Shown here in pieces: positions 34,548 to 47,400 of a stretch of 64,000 nt of DNA. Each line of letters begins with the position of its first letter. Position 1 is the stretch's first letter. Below the pieces are notes generated by a model, which searched no databases, was not told where the DNA came from, and saw only the letters and a list, made by a program, of their open reading frames with translations. The translations under genes and the position numbers were made by a program. Origin of the DNA: Plazaster borealis (Eukaryota; Echinodermata; Asteroidea; Forcipulatida; Labidiasteridae); assembly GCA_021014325.1 (NCBI GenBank), contig CM037470.1, forward strand, positions 8,721,147 through 8,785,146, given 5' to 3'.

Positions 34548-37500
34548 TGTATCTCCAATGGTCGCCTAGTTGGGCATAAGTGGGTTTGGGACTCGGGTAA
34601 GAGGTTGTTGACGCCCAGTTTCAAATCAATCAATTTACTTAAAAGGTCCCTTTACCTGTTGAGCCTACATTTGTGCATTTCCCTAAAGGATGAGTGATGG
34701 ACTAGTGAATGAAGGTTGGTTACTTGAGGCTCTTTATTATGTGATCAAAAGAACAGGCTCTTATGAAGAAGGAAGCTTAGAAGTAGGGAAATATGCCAAT
34801 GTAGAGGTCAAACAATGCCATCTAGAGTCAATCTATTTAGAAGGGGTTACCTTTAAGTTCGCTCAACCTAGTTAAGGCTGGGCTTTTACCAGAGAGATCG
34901 GTATGAACATTTAAAGCAAAGAAGGGACTTACTTAGGAATTCTCTAATAAATGAATTTGTAGGAAAATTTAAAAAAGGAGTGTGGCTGCTGTGTAAAGCA
35001 GTTGATAATTTTTAGACGTATTGATACATTTTTGGGGCTGTCAAAAGCCTAGTTTTTAATTTAGGACTGAATGCGAAGTGTGTATAAATTATCTGTGAAG
35101 AAACGTATTGGAACACGAAGTAAAATAACATTTAATTGTATTCTTTATAAAAACCCAAGACCAATGATTAGGGATCACTTGTATCGTTGATCCAACATTC
35201 AGATTAGATTAAGCTTGGTGAGGCAGGAATGCGCGGGGCCAGAAAGGCTAAAAGGGGAAGCGAGGACAAAATTTGATATAAGCTGTAGTAAAAAAAACCA
35301 AAAAACCAAAAAAAAACACACAAAAAAACCCCAATGAGATTTTATAATATCCTATATCTACATATCAAGTTATATTCACATTCATGTGTTTTAAACCAGG
35401 CACTTAAGTAATATGGGGATATCTAGTTAATTTTGCTATTAAAGATAAACCCACATTTTTTGATATAACATTCCTAGTTAAGATATGTGCAAATACAATA
35501 AACCAAAAAAGATGAAGAAAAAAATTAAAAAATTAAAACACAACCCATGATTATTGTATATTGAAACAGTGCCACGTATAATCCTATATTTACAATACAG
35601 TCTTATCTAATGCATTTGAATTCTCCAGAGGTATATGTAAGTAACAGGTGTCTTGACATGACTTGATACTTAACATTGTCAAAATGGCCAATTAATGTAT
35701 ATCTTTACTTGTTGGACTAACTCTAGCTCAAAAAGAGAAACAAATTTCATTGAGATGGGATCTGCCATATTCTAAGGGGAAAAGGAATATCATATTATTA
35801 TAAAAGGCTGATCTGAGTTCACAGATATTGTTGTGGATCAGTGTAGAGCTTGGACCAACAGTGACATCTTGTTTTGATGTACAATAATCAAATTAATATA
35901 ACCTAAACTCAAAATGGTACATTGCATAAAGAAGACAATTCATTGAGCTGATTAGCAGGAGTGTTGTTTGCTAAGCCAAAATTAACAAGAAACCAGTTGG
36001 TATAACAAGTCATGACATTGAATGCTGGCTGGTTTTGTTTCTGCTAAGCAGAACTTTGCTCAGCCTGTTTGAATTTGGCACAGGAGATTCTTGCTGTACT
36101 GCATTTGTTATGAATTGTGGTACTACGGTTTGATTTCACTTTTGTGTGATGACATATTTGGGAAGCCCACGCCTATATTCACAAGACACAAACCCACAAT
36201 GAATAGTGACACAAAACAGCCACTAAAATCTATTCATGTATGCAAATCTTGAAATGTTCTGTTGATTTCAAAAGTTATTTGCATATCTTGTTATTGTTTG
36301 CTGCATGTAGAGTCTACCCTTCAAACCTAAGTAGGTCTATTATACAAGAAGCAGTAGTTGTACAGGACTTCAATTCATGCTCTTAGAATGCTGGGAAGCC
36401 TTTTGTTTCATCTGCTTGTTGCTCTATTTCATAAAGCTGCTAAAAACGCAGACGTGCGAACAGAAGATACCTTGCATGAGTCACATGTGCATTGTCGCTG
36501 ACTCCTGCATGCTGATTAAAGAATAATAAAGTTGTTATTCTGAGTTCATGAAGCTGGTTGGCGGAAAATAATACTTTTTCTCACTTTTTTGTTTTGATGC
36601 TCTCATTTTGGTTTTCATGCTGAGTGTAGGTGCACAATTATTACAGAACTCTTAGAAACAAAAAGCCCAATCCAAGTCTAGAGAAGTATGAATTATTTTT
36701 TCCAACAAATTCTGACTTGGCAATATTGGTACATTTTCCTTTGCTTCCTGCACTGGTAACCCTCTGGGCCAACCCTATGCATTTCACTTCACTTGGCTGG
36801 TAGTTTGCAAAGTTTAATAGATATGTAAGTGCTTTGAATCTTGACTGCTTGTAAACTCTTTCAAGATTTATGTTTTCCTCTCTTGTACTTCATTTTTAAC
36901 CATTTTGTCTTTAGAAAAGGTTTGGTTATATTTCCTTGTTTTTTCCTCCTCTCTTCTTTTCATTTTGTTGTTTTAATTTGAATTCTAACCATTGAGTGAA
37001 TGTTGATATTGTATTGCAATATGCTTGTTCGTTATTGTACGTTTTGATAAAAAATAATAATTACATAAGGTTATCAGATGTTATATATTCATATAGACAT
37101 TACATAAATTAATGTACATTACAGTAAGTCAGTAGGGAGAGTTTTTGGTTAGCTTTTACAGTTGTTAACATTGCATACCATAGAGAGTATTGTGCGACAT
37201 TTGGCCCTGTAAATTAAGACAGACAGTTTGAGGACTTGTTTTTATCATAATGAAGTTGATGCATGTAGATGACCATTCACTGGCATTCTAACACACTCTT
37301 TACCAAAGCATTACGGCTATAAACCAATATATGTAAAGTATTTTCTCTAGCGGCATATTAGGGATTGTCAAAAAATGTACATAACATGTATTTGAACTGA
37401 ACTGGATGAGGTTGGGCGCCAGACTCGCTACATAAATCCATATATTTTCTAACAACAAGATAATCAGGACATGTGAATACTGCATTAGGGCAGCCATTTT

Positions 37501-40500
37501 GTTTTTTTCTTCATTCAACTGCATGCTGCCAGACTGAGGCTGGAAGTGTGGAGTAGTCTGGTCACTTGTATCAAGGATAGGGAACCTGACTTAAATGGCC
37601 ATAGCAAAACTCACAAAACAATTCATGGATGACAGGCGTGCTCAGTATTACTATTAACTTTCCTTGCTTTCTTTGTAATTAATTGTGTTTTCTTTTTTGT
37701 GAGTTTAAGTCAGTTTGGAGTGGCACTGAATTATTTTAACGATTTTTTCTTTTTGATACTTGACGTTAATAATCATACCAACATTTGGAGACTTAACATG
37801 GACTACAAAAAAAGAGAGAGAAAGTGTGATCTTTTGCACAATTGCTTGGTTTCCTGGTCAGCGCACAAACCTTTATATTATCAGGAATAAAGCAAAAGCT
37901 GAAGAAGCTTAAACTTTAAGATCTGTTTCCGGGGAAGGTACACAGTCATGTGAAATCTATAGCTTCCTTAAATATTCACCTTGGTAGGAATTGTACTACT
38001 CCAGATTCTGGGTCAGTCTGCAGCATTGTTAGACGCTACCATTTCTAGAAACTGACACCTCATATCTTGATTGAAGTTTTAAGATATTTCACTAAGTAAT
38101 TATGACAGTGCAGGTTAATATTAAACCAGCATTGTTTAACAAGTTGAATTGTCAAAACTGACCTACTGCAGGTCATTCTCCCCTCACTCATTCTTTACTC
38201 ACAGTTAGATCCGTTTTATGAAGCATCTACTTAGCAGGCCTGGTATCAAGTAACTAACTTGGCAGCTGGTTTCCTTTCAACATGGTTCATGACTGATCAG
38301 CTTGTTTAAATCAGAAGTTACTTGGATCATTGGAGGTTTCCCCAATCAAATCTGAAATAAACTCAAATAACACACCTTAAGAGACAGGGAAAAACATTTT
38401 CTTGAAATCGGAGTACAACTTGGGAGTCAAATTGGTTTGGCGTCGGTGAGTTGCATTACCTTGCATAATTTATGTAACTTAGTGTAACTGCCATTCAAAC
38501 ATATTACATGTTGGGACTCTCCCTGCTCTAGAATCTCTCTTAAAGGAATCCTTGTACATGTTGCATTTTGCATTCTGTCGGGCTACTCTTTCTATAGGTA
38601 GTTGCATGTAAATGTCAAAGATTCACCCAATAGCATTTGTCTTAGCAAGGGACTTAGATGCCAGTCATACAAATTGTGCATGTGTTACTCAAACAAATAG
38701 ATTATTGCTGTTTGACGGTATTTATACAAAGTGGACAGTCTTAAATTTGACTCTGCATCACGTACATTAGAATATAACTTTACATGTATTGCCTTGCATT
38801 TCTTTTCCTTCTCCCCATTGGTTGCCATTAAATGATTTGTTCTTCAGTGTCCAATCATAATCGACCTTACATCATGACAACCTCAGGTGAACATAATAAG
38901 TATCTAAGTATTAAAAAGTAATCCACATGTTTTGCATTTTTGGAAACTTTGTCAATGAGAAACAACTGCAAACTGCTGTTCAGAAATGCACTCAAAACAA
39001 AAGGTTAAAATCTTAATCTGTTTAAAGTTAGTTGCGTGTAATATTTTCTTAATCTATGCAGTTGACGTATAAATAAGTAGGACACTATCTTAAGCAATAC
39101 AGGGGGTATTGTTTGAAGCAGTGCTGAAGTTTACCATGTTTCCCTAAAGTGAAGAATGTTGTTTACTAAGTATCAGTATCAAACTTCCGTTTATTTAAAA
39201 ATTTGAGTATAAGTTTACAAACCGAAAATGATTGTATGTTTAAATTTAAGCTTGAATTATTTTAGTTTTTATATTGAGTTTTAAATGAAGTGTCTGATTT
39301 CACTTTTAGGGTCGACTGATTGTGTGGTACTTTACATTTACTGTGAATGTGTTGGTTGAGGGATTGATTTACCGACCAAAATAAAGAATCTGAAGCTGTG
39401 CAAAAAGATGTGCAAACTTTGACCGATTACTGTTGGTACACGATGGTTACCGGTTATAAAATGGAAGTTGAGTTGCGCAATCTGTTGTACATTCGCAAAT
39501 CTCTCCTTGAAACTGGACCACAATCTACTTACTTATACCAATAAGTGTATAATTGTATTATTGCTAATCACCGAGTATATTTTGTGTTTTTTGGTAATAG
39601 TTGGATAAAGTGAATTTGTTTTCAGTCTCAAACAGTTTTGAGTAGTTCCTCTTGTAGCTCTGGTATTTTTAACTTGTAGTTTAAACTGTTAACATATCTT
39701 TTAATTAGCAGCACATTTTTGATGGTTGCTTGTTAGTTGGGGGGGGGGGGTCGCAAACCTGCTCGACACATTGTCGATTAAGTGTGTGAGTGTGAACTTG
39801 ATTCTACTACCTTTGCGCAAGTTTGCATCCCCTATGGTTAAAACTACACCGTTTGGTTAATCCTTTAGTCCCATAGAGGGGTTGCTTCAAATGTATTCAG
39901 TATTCAGCATGTGCACAAAATTACTGGAAACCCCTTCTGTGTTGTGGTATATCCCATTTGATATTCACCGACAGGTTGTTAATATTGCATAACATATAAT
40001 GAACCCATAATGTGCAGTTAATCTGTTCCATGGTTTTGTGGTAGGTCTTAATTTTAATTGACCCCTCTAAGGCAGTGCAACCTCCCTCTATTGTGAATAT
40101 GAACCATAAATACATGGGAGGTTCCATTGTCTTTGAAGGGATTCTGGATATGGAAGCAGCAGCTTCATACAAGAATAAAATTGTCCTTTGTGAGTTTAAC
40201 AATAAAATACCAGTTTCCACCTTATGTTTGTTGTCTTGCGTTTGTATTTTCTTTCAATATATCGAATTTCGTGGAAGAGATGCTCCATTCAATGCCCTCT
40301 AGTTTCATCAGTGACCAATCACACAACCAACCTGCAACCATGTTTATGATAAAAACTACTGCAGTTTTTACGGCTATTTTGACTTGCAGCTTACATCATT
40401 GTCATGCATGTTTTGCAAAATCGTTTTCGAACACAACGGAGATAACATCAATCCAGAAATATTTATAACTCATGGTTTTAGTTGACAGGGAAGCAAATGT

Positions 40501-41800
40501 TTTTTGTTTACCAACTCCGGAGAGAATCGCATGTAGAGTGCAGAGTGCCCATCCAGCCTTTGGAACTATTATGAAGCTGTCCCAACGTAACCCCCACCTA
40601 CCCCTCTCCAGGATTCTTTTTTTTCTACGGCTCCACCACTGTTTCCCAACCATCGGTCGACGAACAGAGCATCCAGCCGACAGAAGGCGAGTTGTGCCCG
40701 AGTTGGGCAGGGATTAGACCCAGTAACTGGGGCGCTGCCCTCCTCTTTTTGTAATGATGACTTCCACGTCGTACTCCTCTTTTTGAAATCACCTTCAAGG
40801 TCGAAGTTTAAAAAAGAGGAGGACAACCGCAACATTGCCTCAGTTATACTGGGTGTAGCCTAGGCAGGGATAAATATCAAAGAGACGACGGCAAAAGGGT
40901 CACTTTTATATAAGTCATAATTAAATGAAAATTTAAATTTATTTTGAGCAGCTTTCAATTTCACTCTAAACAAAATGACGCGGGCGTTTAAAATTGACTG
41001 CTTTGCCCAAATTGACCCGGAAACATTCCATCGGTAGGCCTTTTGATCTATAGCTGTTTGATTTTCCCTCCATCGACGATGTATATAAACAGAATTTGCT
41101 CTTCATCCTGAACGCAGAAACTATTAAGTCTATCTGAGGTCAATCATCATTGTGACGTTAGCAACTTTATATAACTAGATGTAGAGTCCATGACCTTCGA
41201 CCTCCATTATATTCAGATGAAATCGCTGCTTTTATGTTCGATTCATAATAGAGGCGGGGCAAACAATAGCAGGGTAGGTGACGTTACAGGTTGTGCAGGT
41301 CAGCTTCATGGATTCGTGAGCAGTGAACTTTTGGGGAAAACATCGACAATGGGCGTGAAACAAAGCGATAATCTAAAACACCAAAACGAACACACCAATT
41401 CACAAACATCCCGTGTTAATAAAATGGTGCAGGGAAATTGTCGTTTCATTTCGAATAGCCCGAACTGACTCGATGTTTCGCACCATTGACTTTGCAGTAA
41501 CGAGCTACGTACTCAAACCCTATATCTGGATGACAAATGCTTGATTGTAAAGCATATTACAAATTCAAGGCTATATACAAATCCCATTGTTCCCTTCCAC
41601 GATCGAACGGCGTTTATTAACACTTGTCAAGGGTGGATCGATGTTGGCAGACATTCTACTTTTGTGTATGAATTTTTTTAATACAACAATAGCAGTGGAC
41701 ATACGTAGAGGTAAAAAGTCAATAAATATAAATACTGCAATAAGCTTTATTCAAGCGTTTGTCCGATTGTTCTCACTTTAGGTCATTGACGGGTCAACAA
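34548..41800 (+). other. ATP1A 3' flank: probable long 3' UTR, then intergenic DNA
   Basis: No coding exon recognised. AATAAA-type signals occur at several places (near 34,948, 36,527, 39,380 and 40,202) and I cannot say which is used. Compared with the introns, 34.6-39.7 kb is poor in clear inverted-repeat elements, apart from a decayed foldback at about 35,940-36,085 (TTTGCTAAGCC / TCTGCTAAGCAGA). A run of 12 G lies near 39,739. 40.4-40.9 kb is richer in G+C, with open frames that match nothing I know. Confidence 0.4.
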
Positions 41801-41839
41801 TACACCAATCACTGCGAGTTAAATAAAGAAACAAACGTC

Positions 41840-41890
41840 CACGTGGCCTTTTATATAAAGACATGACGTCATTCACAACAATGCTACGTC
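41840..41890 (+). promoter_or_regulatory. Promoter-like region, probably TBCEL
   Basis: CACGTG E-box (41,840-41,845), TATATAAA (41,852-41,859), a full palindromic CRE TGACGTCA (41,864-41,871) and a CRE half-site TACGTCA about 20 bp further. The TATA element predicts a start near 41,885. The CRE lying downstream of the TATA box is unusual. Linking it to TBCEL is inference from position and direction. Confidence 0.4.
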
Positions 41891-42217
41891 ATCAGGATTA
41901 AACTGCGGTTGCGCAGTTTGATTAATTATGCAAAATTAGTGACCTTTGTGCTTTGTGTATATCCAGCTGAAAACAAACTCGGCTGACTGGTAGCGGTGCG
42001 AACTGTGATGGGAAGTCATTGTTTGCGCTCTTGCAGTGCACACTGTTTTAGAACTGCACTTTGTGTGATGAGATTATTCATTGAGTGTCGTCCGGTTGCT
42101 AAAAAACCCCAACAAGAGCAGTGTGGAAGCTTCAAAACAGGAACTGAACTTTGAAGACGGAAGGGAGGGACCTGGATCGGAGAGTACCACAGTACTAAAC
42201 AATAGAAATTAGAATTA
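41885..42217 (+). other. Candidate TBCEL 5' UTR exon
   Basis: Sequence between the promoter-like cluster and a GTAAGT donor at 42,218; it is less A/T-rich than its surroundings. TBCEL's first coding exon (44,233) has a 31-nt leader before its ATG and a clear acceptor, so a non-coding upstream exon is required. This is the best candidate seen; no transcript evidence. Confidence 0.3.
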
Positions 42218-42533
42218 GTAAGTGAAAAAATTACATTATGTCAAAATGATTTGTACGATTACGAAACGATCATTAGGGCCTACCTAGAATTCGAATCAGA
42301 CTATGTAAATGTGATCTGATGAGGTTTGTATATAGGCAGTGAAGCCAAGCCTAACAAACCTCATTTGTTCTATGAATTAATGGCGTTTTATGGAGGAAGG
42401 AATTGTCCATGTTATACTAACTAAACTATAGGGTCTGGATGCGGTAAAAAGCCGTAAGTAAAGTCTTTGTAGTGATAGATAGTGATGGATGCATAAAAAT
42501 AATGGTGCTTAAATCTTAGAGGTGGGACTATCC

Positions 42534-42642
42534 CACCTTGTTGAGCTGTAATGGCTCTCTTTTAACATCGGTCTTTTAACACTGTAATGGTGAGTGTTAT
42601 AAGACCGATGTTAAAAGAGAGCCATTAGCTCAACAACGTGGG
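42534..42642. repeat. Near-perfect long hairpin
   Basis: The left arm, ending in ACATCGGTCTTTTAACACT, and the right arm, starting AGTGTTATAAGACCGATGT, pair over about 50 bp with only two or three mismatches or one-base gaps. The loop is about 10 nt. The hairpin lies in the proposed TBCEL 5' intron and could be a young foldback element or a hairpin RNA source. Confidence 0.9.
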
Positions 42643-42904
42643 CTAGGCCTATCCTAGCTAGGTAGGAGGAGATACACATTTAAAGACCACTCTACTATAC
42701 AAATCCACTAGGCATCAGCTGCCTGTAAGACCCTTTGTACACAGAATAATGCCGTGAGACCGCAGAACCATCCTGAATCTGAATCTGAATGATGCCGTCG
42801 GCACAAAAAGTGTAATTCGTCGTTTTTTATAGTTTTGGTGTTTTCCTTCTTAAACTAAACAAATAAGTAAATAAATAAAGTAAAAAATGGGGTCGGTAAA
42901 CAAT

Positions 42905-43380
42905 AATTATAATAATAACAAACATTTATATAGCGCTACATACGAAGTGTTTCAGAGCGCTTTACAAAAAAAAGTAACAAAAATAAACAATAGCAATAAA
43001 CATCAAAAAAGAGCATTTATGAAGTTGAATTAAATAGGTAAGTTTTCAATCTAGTCTTGAAAGTGTTCAGAGTCGGGAATCACAAATGCTGGTGGGGAGA
43101 TTGTTCCAAAGTTTTGGGGTACAAACGGAAGGCTCGTTCACCGTAGCGAGTATGGGTACGGGGACCAGGAGTTAGTTGCAGGTGTGCCGAGGATGATGAG
43201 CGGAGACATATGGAGGAAGTTTGCAGTTTGGTTGTGATGAGATCTTTGATGTAGGGTGGAGCTATAGTCCATTACGAGCCTTGTAAGTGAGAAGGAGAAT
43301 TTTGAATTGGATTCGTTGTTGTATAGGCAGCCAATGTAGAGCTCGAATGATTGGGTCTAAGTAGTCTAAGATACTTTGAG
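42905..43380. repeat. Dispersed repeat with ATTTATATAGCGC motif
   Basis: Begins with an AATAAT-rich tract, then ATTTATATAGCGCTACATAC and AGAGCGCTTTACAAA, and continues with GGGGAGATTGTTCCAAAGTT and AGGCAGCCAATGTAGAGC. From general knowledge, this ATTTATATAGCGC-type sequence is widespread in marine invertebrate genomes. I see no functional frame. Confidence 0.5.
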
Positions 43381-43904
43381 ATATTCTTGCCACACTATCC
43401 TTTGATTTAGCTTTTATGTAGTGTACACAAACTTGGCATTTTCTTTACTGAAATGGTTGCTCCTCCAGCATCCAAAAATGTAAACCATACATTGTAGTTT
43501 GTAGGTAGGGTCTGCATAAAGACCAATCATGTTTAATCTGTAAAAATGAGACCCCGCAACCAGATAGTTGCCAAGATTATTCTTTTACATTATTATCCTA
43601 CATGTGCATGGACTGCTTGGGTTAACTGCGATTCAAAGTTCGGGCACTCTGATTATGTGTACATCTCTTTGAAACTGTGACAGCAAAATTTTATTTTCAG
43701 ATGGCGTCAGTTTCGTCTGTAATACATTTTGCTTTCACTGAGCACAACATTTTTTTGCAAAAAGGCACAAATACGGACAGTACCTTGTGTAAATTCTTTA
43801 TATCAGTGCTAACAAAAAAAAGTGAGGCTTTCTTTAATGTAGGGGCCTATCTATTTTAGTCAATAACCAAAATGTTTCATACCTCATTTGCAGTTGTTTA
43901 ATTT

Positions 43905-44085
43905 TGAAGCACTTGTACTCGGAGATCCAAGCACTTTTACTTGGCTTTTGGAATTTGTACTTAGGAGTGACTCGGGTACCTGTACTTGGACTTGATGTCC
44001 TAAGTACTTGTACTTTAGTTGTACTTGGCCACCTTTGTACTCCGTAGTACTTGGTACTCAGCTAAAATGTACTTACTATACAACA
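43905..44085. repeat. GTACTTG-rich degenerate repeat
   Basis: About a dozen GTACTTGG/GTACTTAG-like motifs in 180 bp. Similar strings form the subterminal regions of some DNA transposons, but no ends were found. Confidence 0.5.
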
Positions 44086-44263
44086 CTACTTTGTGGTAAC
44101 CTTTCAGACTATGGCTGTAGGTACTTGGAAACAAAAATTGCAGCTAAAGGAATAATTTTAACCATTTCTTGTTAAACAAAAATATCGCGAAACTTTTTTT
44201 AGTTTCATATTTCACTGTTTTTTCTCCTCCAGACAGTGTGAGTCATTCAATTTATCCAACATT

Positions 44264-44423
44264 ATGACTGATTTGGAGATTATGAGGAGAGAGCTCCCTC
44301 TAGAGGCTGCTGAAGGAAAGTCCCTCCCAGATGCGATCAGAGAGAAGTATTTTAGTGATGAGCCTCTATCTGGAATGATTCTGGGAGGAGTTTCGGTCAT
44401 TTCCAGTTTACCCTCAATGAAAG
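44264..44423 (+). CDS. TBCEL coding exon 1
   Basis: The exon starts at 44,233 after TTTTTCTCCTCCAG. ATG at 44,264 opens MTDLEIMRRELPLEAAEGKS, with SLPDAIREKYFSDEP further on, corresponding to the CEKYSPENF segment of the human protein. Ends in phase 1 at GTGTGT. Confidence 0.85.
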
Positions 44424-47400
44424 GTGTGTATTTAAAGACTTTGAGAATGAGCAAAATATTGTTCTTAACGGAGGAAACTGCCTTTGTGCAGAGTCAAGAC
44501 AGACTTATTGTTATTATATTCTAACATTTATAGTGTAGCTATGGTGGCTTTAAGGGCATCCCGGACATCAAGTTGAATCTGGTATTTTTGCAGCTTTGTC
44601 CCAAAGTTTCAAATATTGGTGTAAATTTTCAACTTTTGAAGTATGCTCCATGGAGAAAGTTTGTCTCAAATGGCAAAATTATTCAGGCATCAGTTTTGAA
44701 TTGTAAACCTGAAATATTTGTTGACAAATAAGGGCAAGTTTACAAGAAACTTGCAGTTGGTATATATTTGTGGGATGTCTTTAGCCACCATAAGTTAGTG
44801 ATCTAAAACATGAACAATTTAAGTTATTAAGGCCTGCTACAATTTTGGTGAAAAAGAATCTGCTCCATAAAACCACTCATAAAGCTTTATTCAAATAAGT
44901 GTCTTTTTAACTTGCTAGGTCTAACTTTACCTTTACCACAGACTCAAGCTCAGGCAAAGTGCGACTCCCACAATGCCTTTCACTCAATTACAGTTGCATT
45001 GTGGGAGCAGGGGCCATTGGGGAAGTAGAGACTCTGTGCAAAGATGTTAAGGAGCTAGACCTCGCTGAGAACAATCTAAGTGAATGGAATGAGGTAAAGT
45101 CTGGGTATATCAAGCCTATTCAAAGTGTCATTTTCCCCAAGCCTGTTGGGTAGTCATTACTTTGCGCATGTTTGCGCATTTGTTGCACATAATACAAGGT
45201 TTTCACTACCTCTGGCTCAAAAGCCAGCATGTAGTTGTTTGTTTTCTTAACCAAAAATCACTTATTTCATTGTTCAAAAGCATGTCTGATGACAAAACTG
45301 ATGATTCTTAATCTTTATATATTTGGCAAATAGTTCAAAGACAATTTTTTGTCAAACTTTAAATCTAGTAGAAATGTAACTTTCTATGGGGTGCTGGTAA
45401 TCATTGGAGCCAGGTTGTATGGAGTGGGTGTGGCCCAGTACGAGTCGCTTCACACTCGCTGACAAGATAGATTCATTCACTGATCTGTCAGCCTCGCCAC
45501 CATTGGCAACGCACTGTATCGATACCTCTCGTCACTCACCCCTGGAAGGGAAACAAAGAAAATCAATGCTGATTGGCTAACCAAAAGTGACTGCTAGCTG
45601 CGCACAGGCTTGTTAAAAACGTTGGTTCACTTGTAGGGCGCTTGTTGGGCCCTTCGTGCGCGTGTGTAAAAATGCACGTATTTTGATGCTAACACACTTC
45701 AAATGAATCATGTTTTTACATGGTCACCCTTAACTGCATACAGTTAGACTAATCACACGATCAAAGTAGAATAAGAGGGGACCAGTTAATCTATGACTTG
45801 ATTTGTCTTTTGACAGTATGCTCTGCGCAGTCTCTAACACAGAATGTATCAACCACGAGACTAATTAAAATATCCAATATATTTGGATATTTCAAAGTCA
45901 CACTTCCAGGGGTTAAGATCGAGCAAGGCATGCTGGGAAAGAAAAAAAATGGCACGGCAAGATTGTACACCATTGGGAACGAGGTTGCTGATCTGTCTCT
46001 AAATGTGTTGATCAATCACAATGAAAAAATCTATTTAAAAATGTAAAAAAGCCATCACTGAGGGGATTAAATGAACATGCTCATCTTGTGGGCGCTGGTG
46101 AGGAGAGGCAGTAGACTTGCAATTTCTTTTGTATTTTTCAGGTGCTGTCAATCACTAGTCAGATCCCACAATTGAAATTTCTCAACCTCAGTTCCAATCC
46201 TCTAAGCAGAGATCTTCCCCCTGAGCAGATTCCCATCACCTCCTTGGTGACCATCACAAGCCTTGTCCTTAACAATACTAAGATACCATGGGAAACACTT
46301 CATGGTGTACTCGACAGCACACCAACGTGAGTATTTGATGCTTACTAGTGTTTAATAGGAACAGACAATTGTGACCACAAGTTAGAGTAGGTAGTTAGAG
46401 TTGAGCAATTTGAGGTGGGTGCCTGCCTACAAATTAATGTCTGACAGAAACTTGGCATATGATGTTATGACAGAGATGTCCCCAGATCTCCCTGTCCCCC
46501 ATGCATGTAAGTGAGATGCATGCTGGTCTAGATAATGAGATAAGTGAAGTGCATGCTGGTCTAGTTAATGACAAACTGTGGAATGATGTGCATGCCGGTC
46601 TAGATTACTGATCCATAAAGCTCTGCCACTTCATGCATTCTTCAAACTTGAACCTAAATACCCGTTTTAAAATGTTCACAAGCAAATTCCATTTCGAATT
46701 TCGATTGCTGCATTATGCATTTTATGAATGCTGCGTCACTGCGGCAGACAAACATGTTGTTTTAGCTGCAAGGACCTGTTGTTATCATTGACAGGGATTA
46801 TTGGATTGGTCTGTTATAACCCTACGTTATTTTAATTTGTTGTCTGAGAATGAGGTTGAGGAACTCTGGTGCTCTGCTTGAAATGTCTTGTCAAATTTTG
46901 ATTTTAACTAAAGTCTGTTTGACTCTCATGTATATATTGTAAAAATGCATGTAGCCTGCTTCGTTTTTGTACCTTTTGTGTTCAAAGTCCCATCTTGAAA
47001 TAATTTTCTCTTTGTGCTTTACAAACAGGTTGGAACAGCTTCACTTAAGCCTTAATGACTATGGCGTGGTCTCTCTACCTAAAAGAAGCTTCCCTTCAGT
47101 CAAACTCTTACAGTTCAACCGCAATCAAATCACAAAATGGGAAGAGGTTTCCAAACTTGGGAAAATGTTTCCCAACTTGGAATCCTTGTTTCTATCGGAG
47201 AACAACCTGACAGGGCTGACAGACTGCATAGGAGAGCAATTCTCCTGTCTGCAAAATCTGTGTGTTAGGGAGACCGGTATAGGTACATGGGAGGAGATTG
47301 ATGCAATGAACTCATTCCCTTCTCTGACGGACATTCGACTGACTCAGATCCCACTGTTGGAGAATTACAACGAGACAGAGAGACGCCATTTGACATTGGC

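Noticed and set aside
40472..40835. Overlapping frames on both strands in a G+C-rich stretch
   Set aside because: No motif, signal or splice structure; probably part of an unrecognised repeat.
45798..46046. 82-codon frame between TBCEL exons 2 and 3
   Set aside because: TBCEL phases join exon 2 to exon 3 perfectly without it, and the peptide does not continue the LRR pattern.
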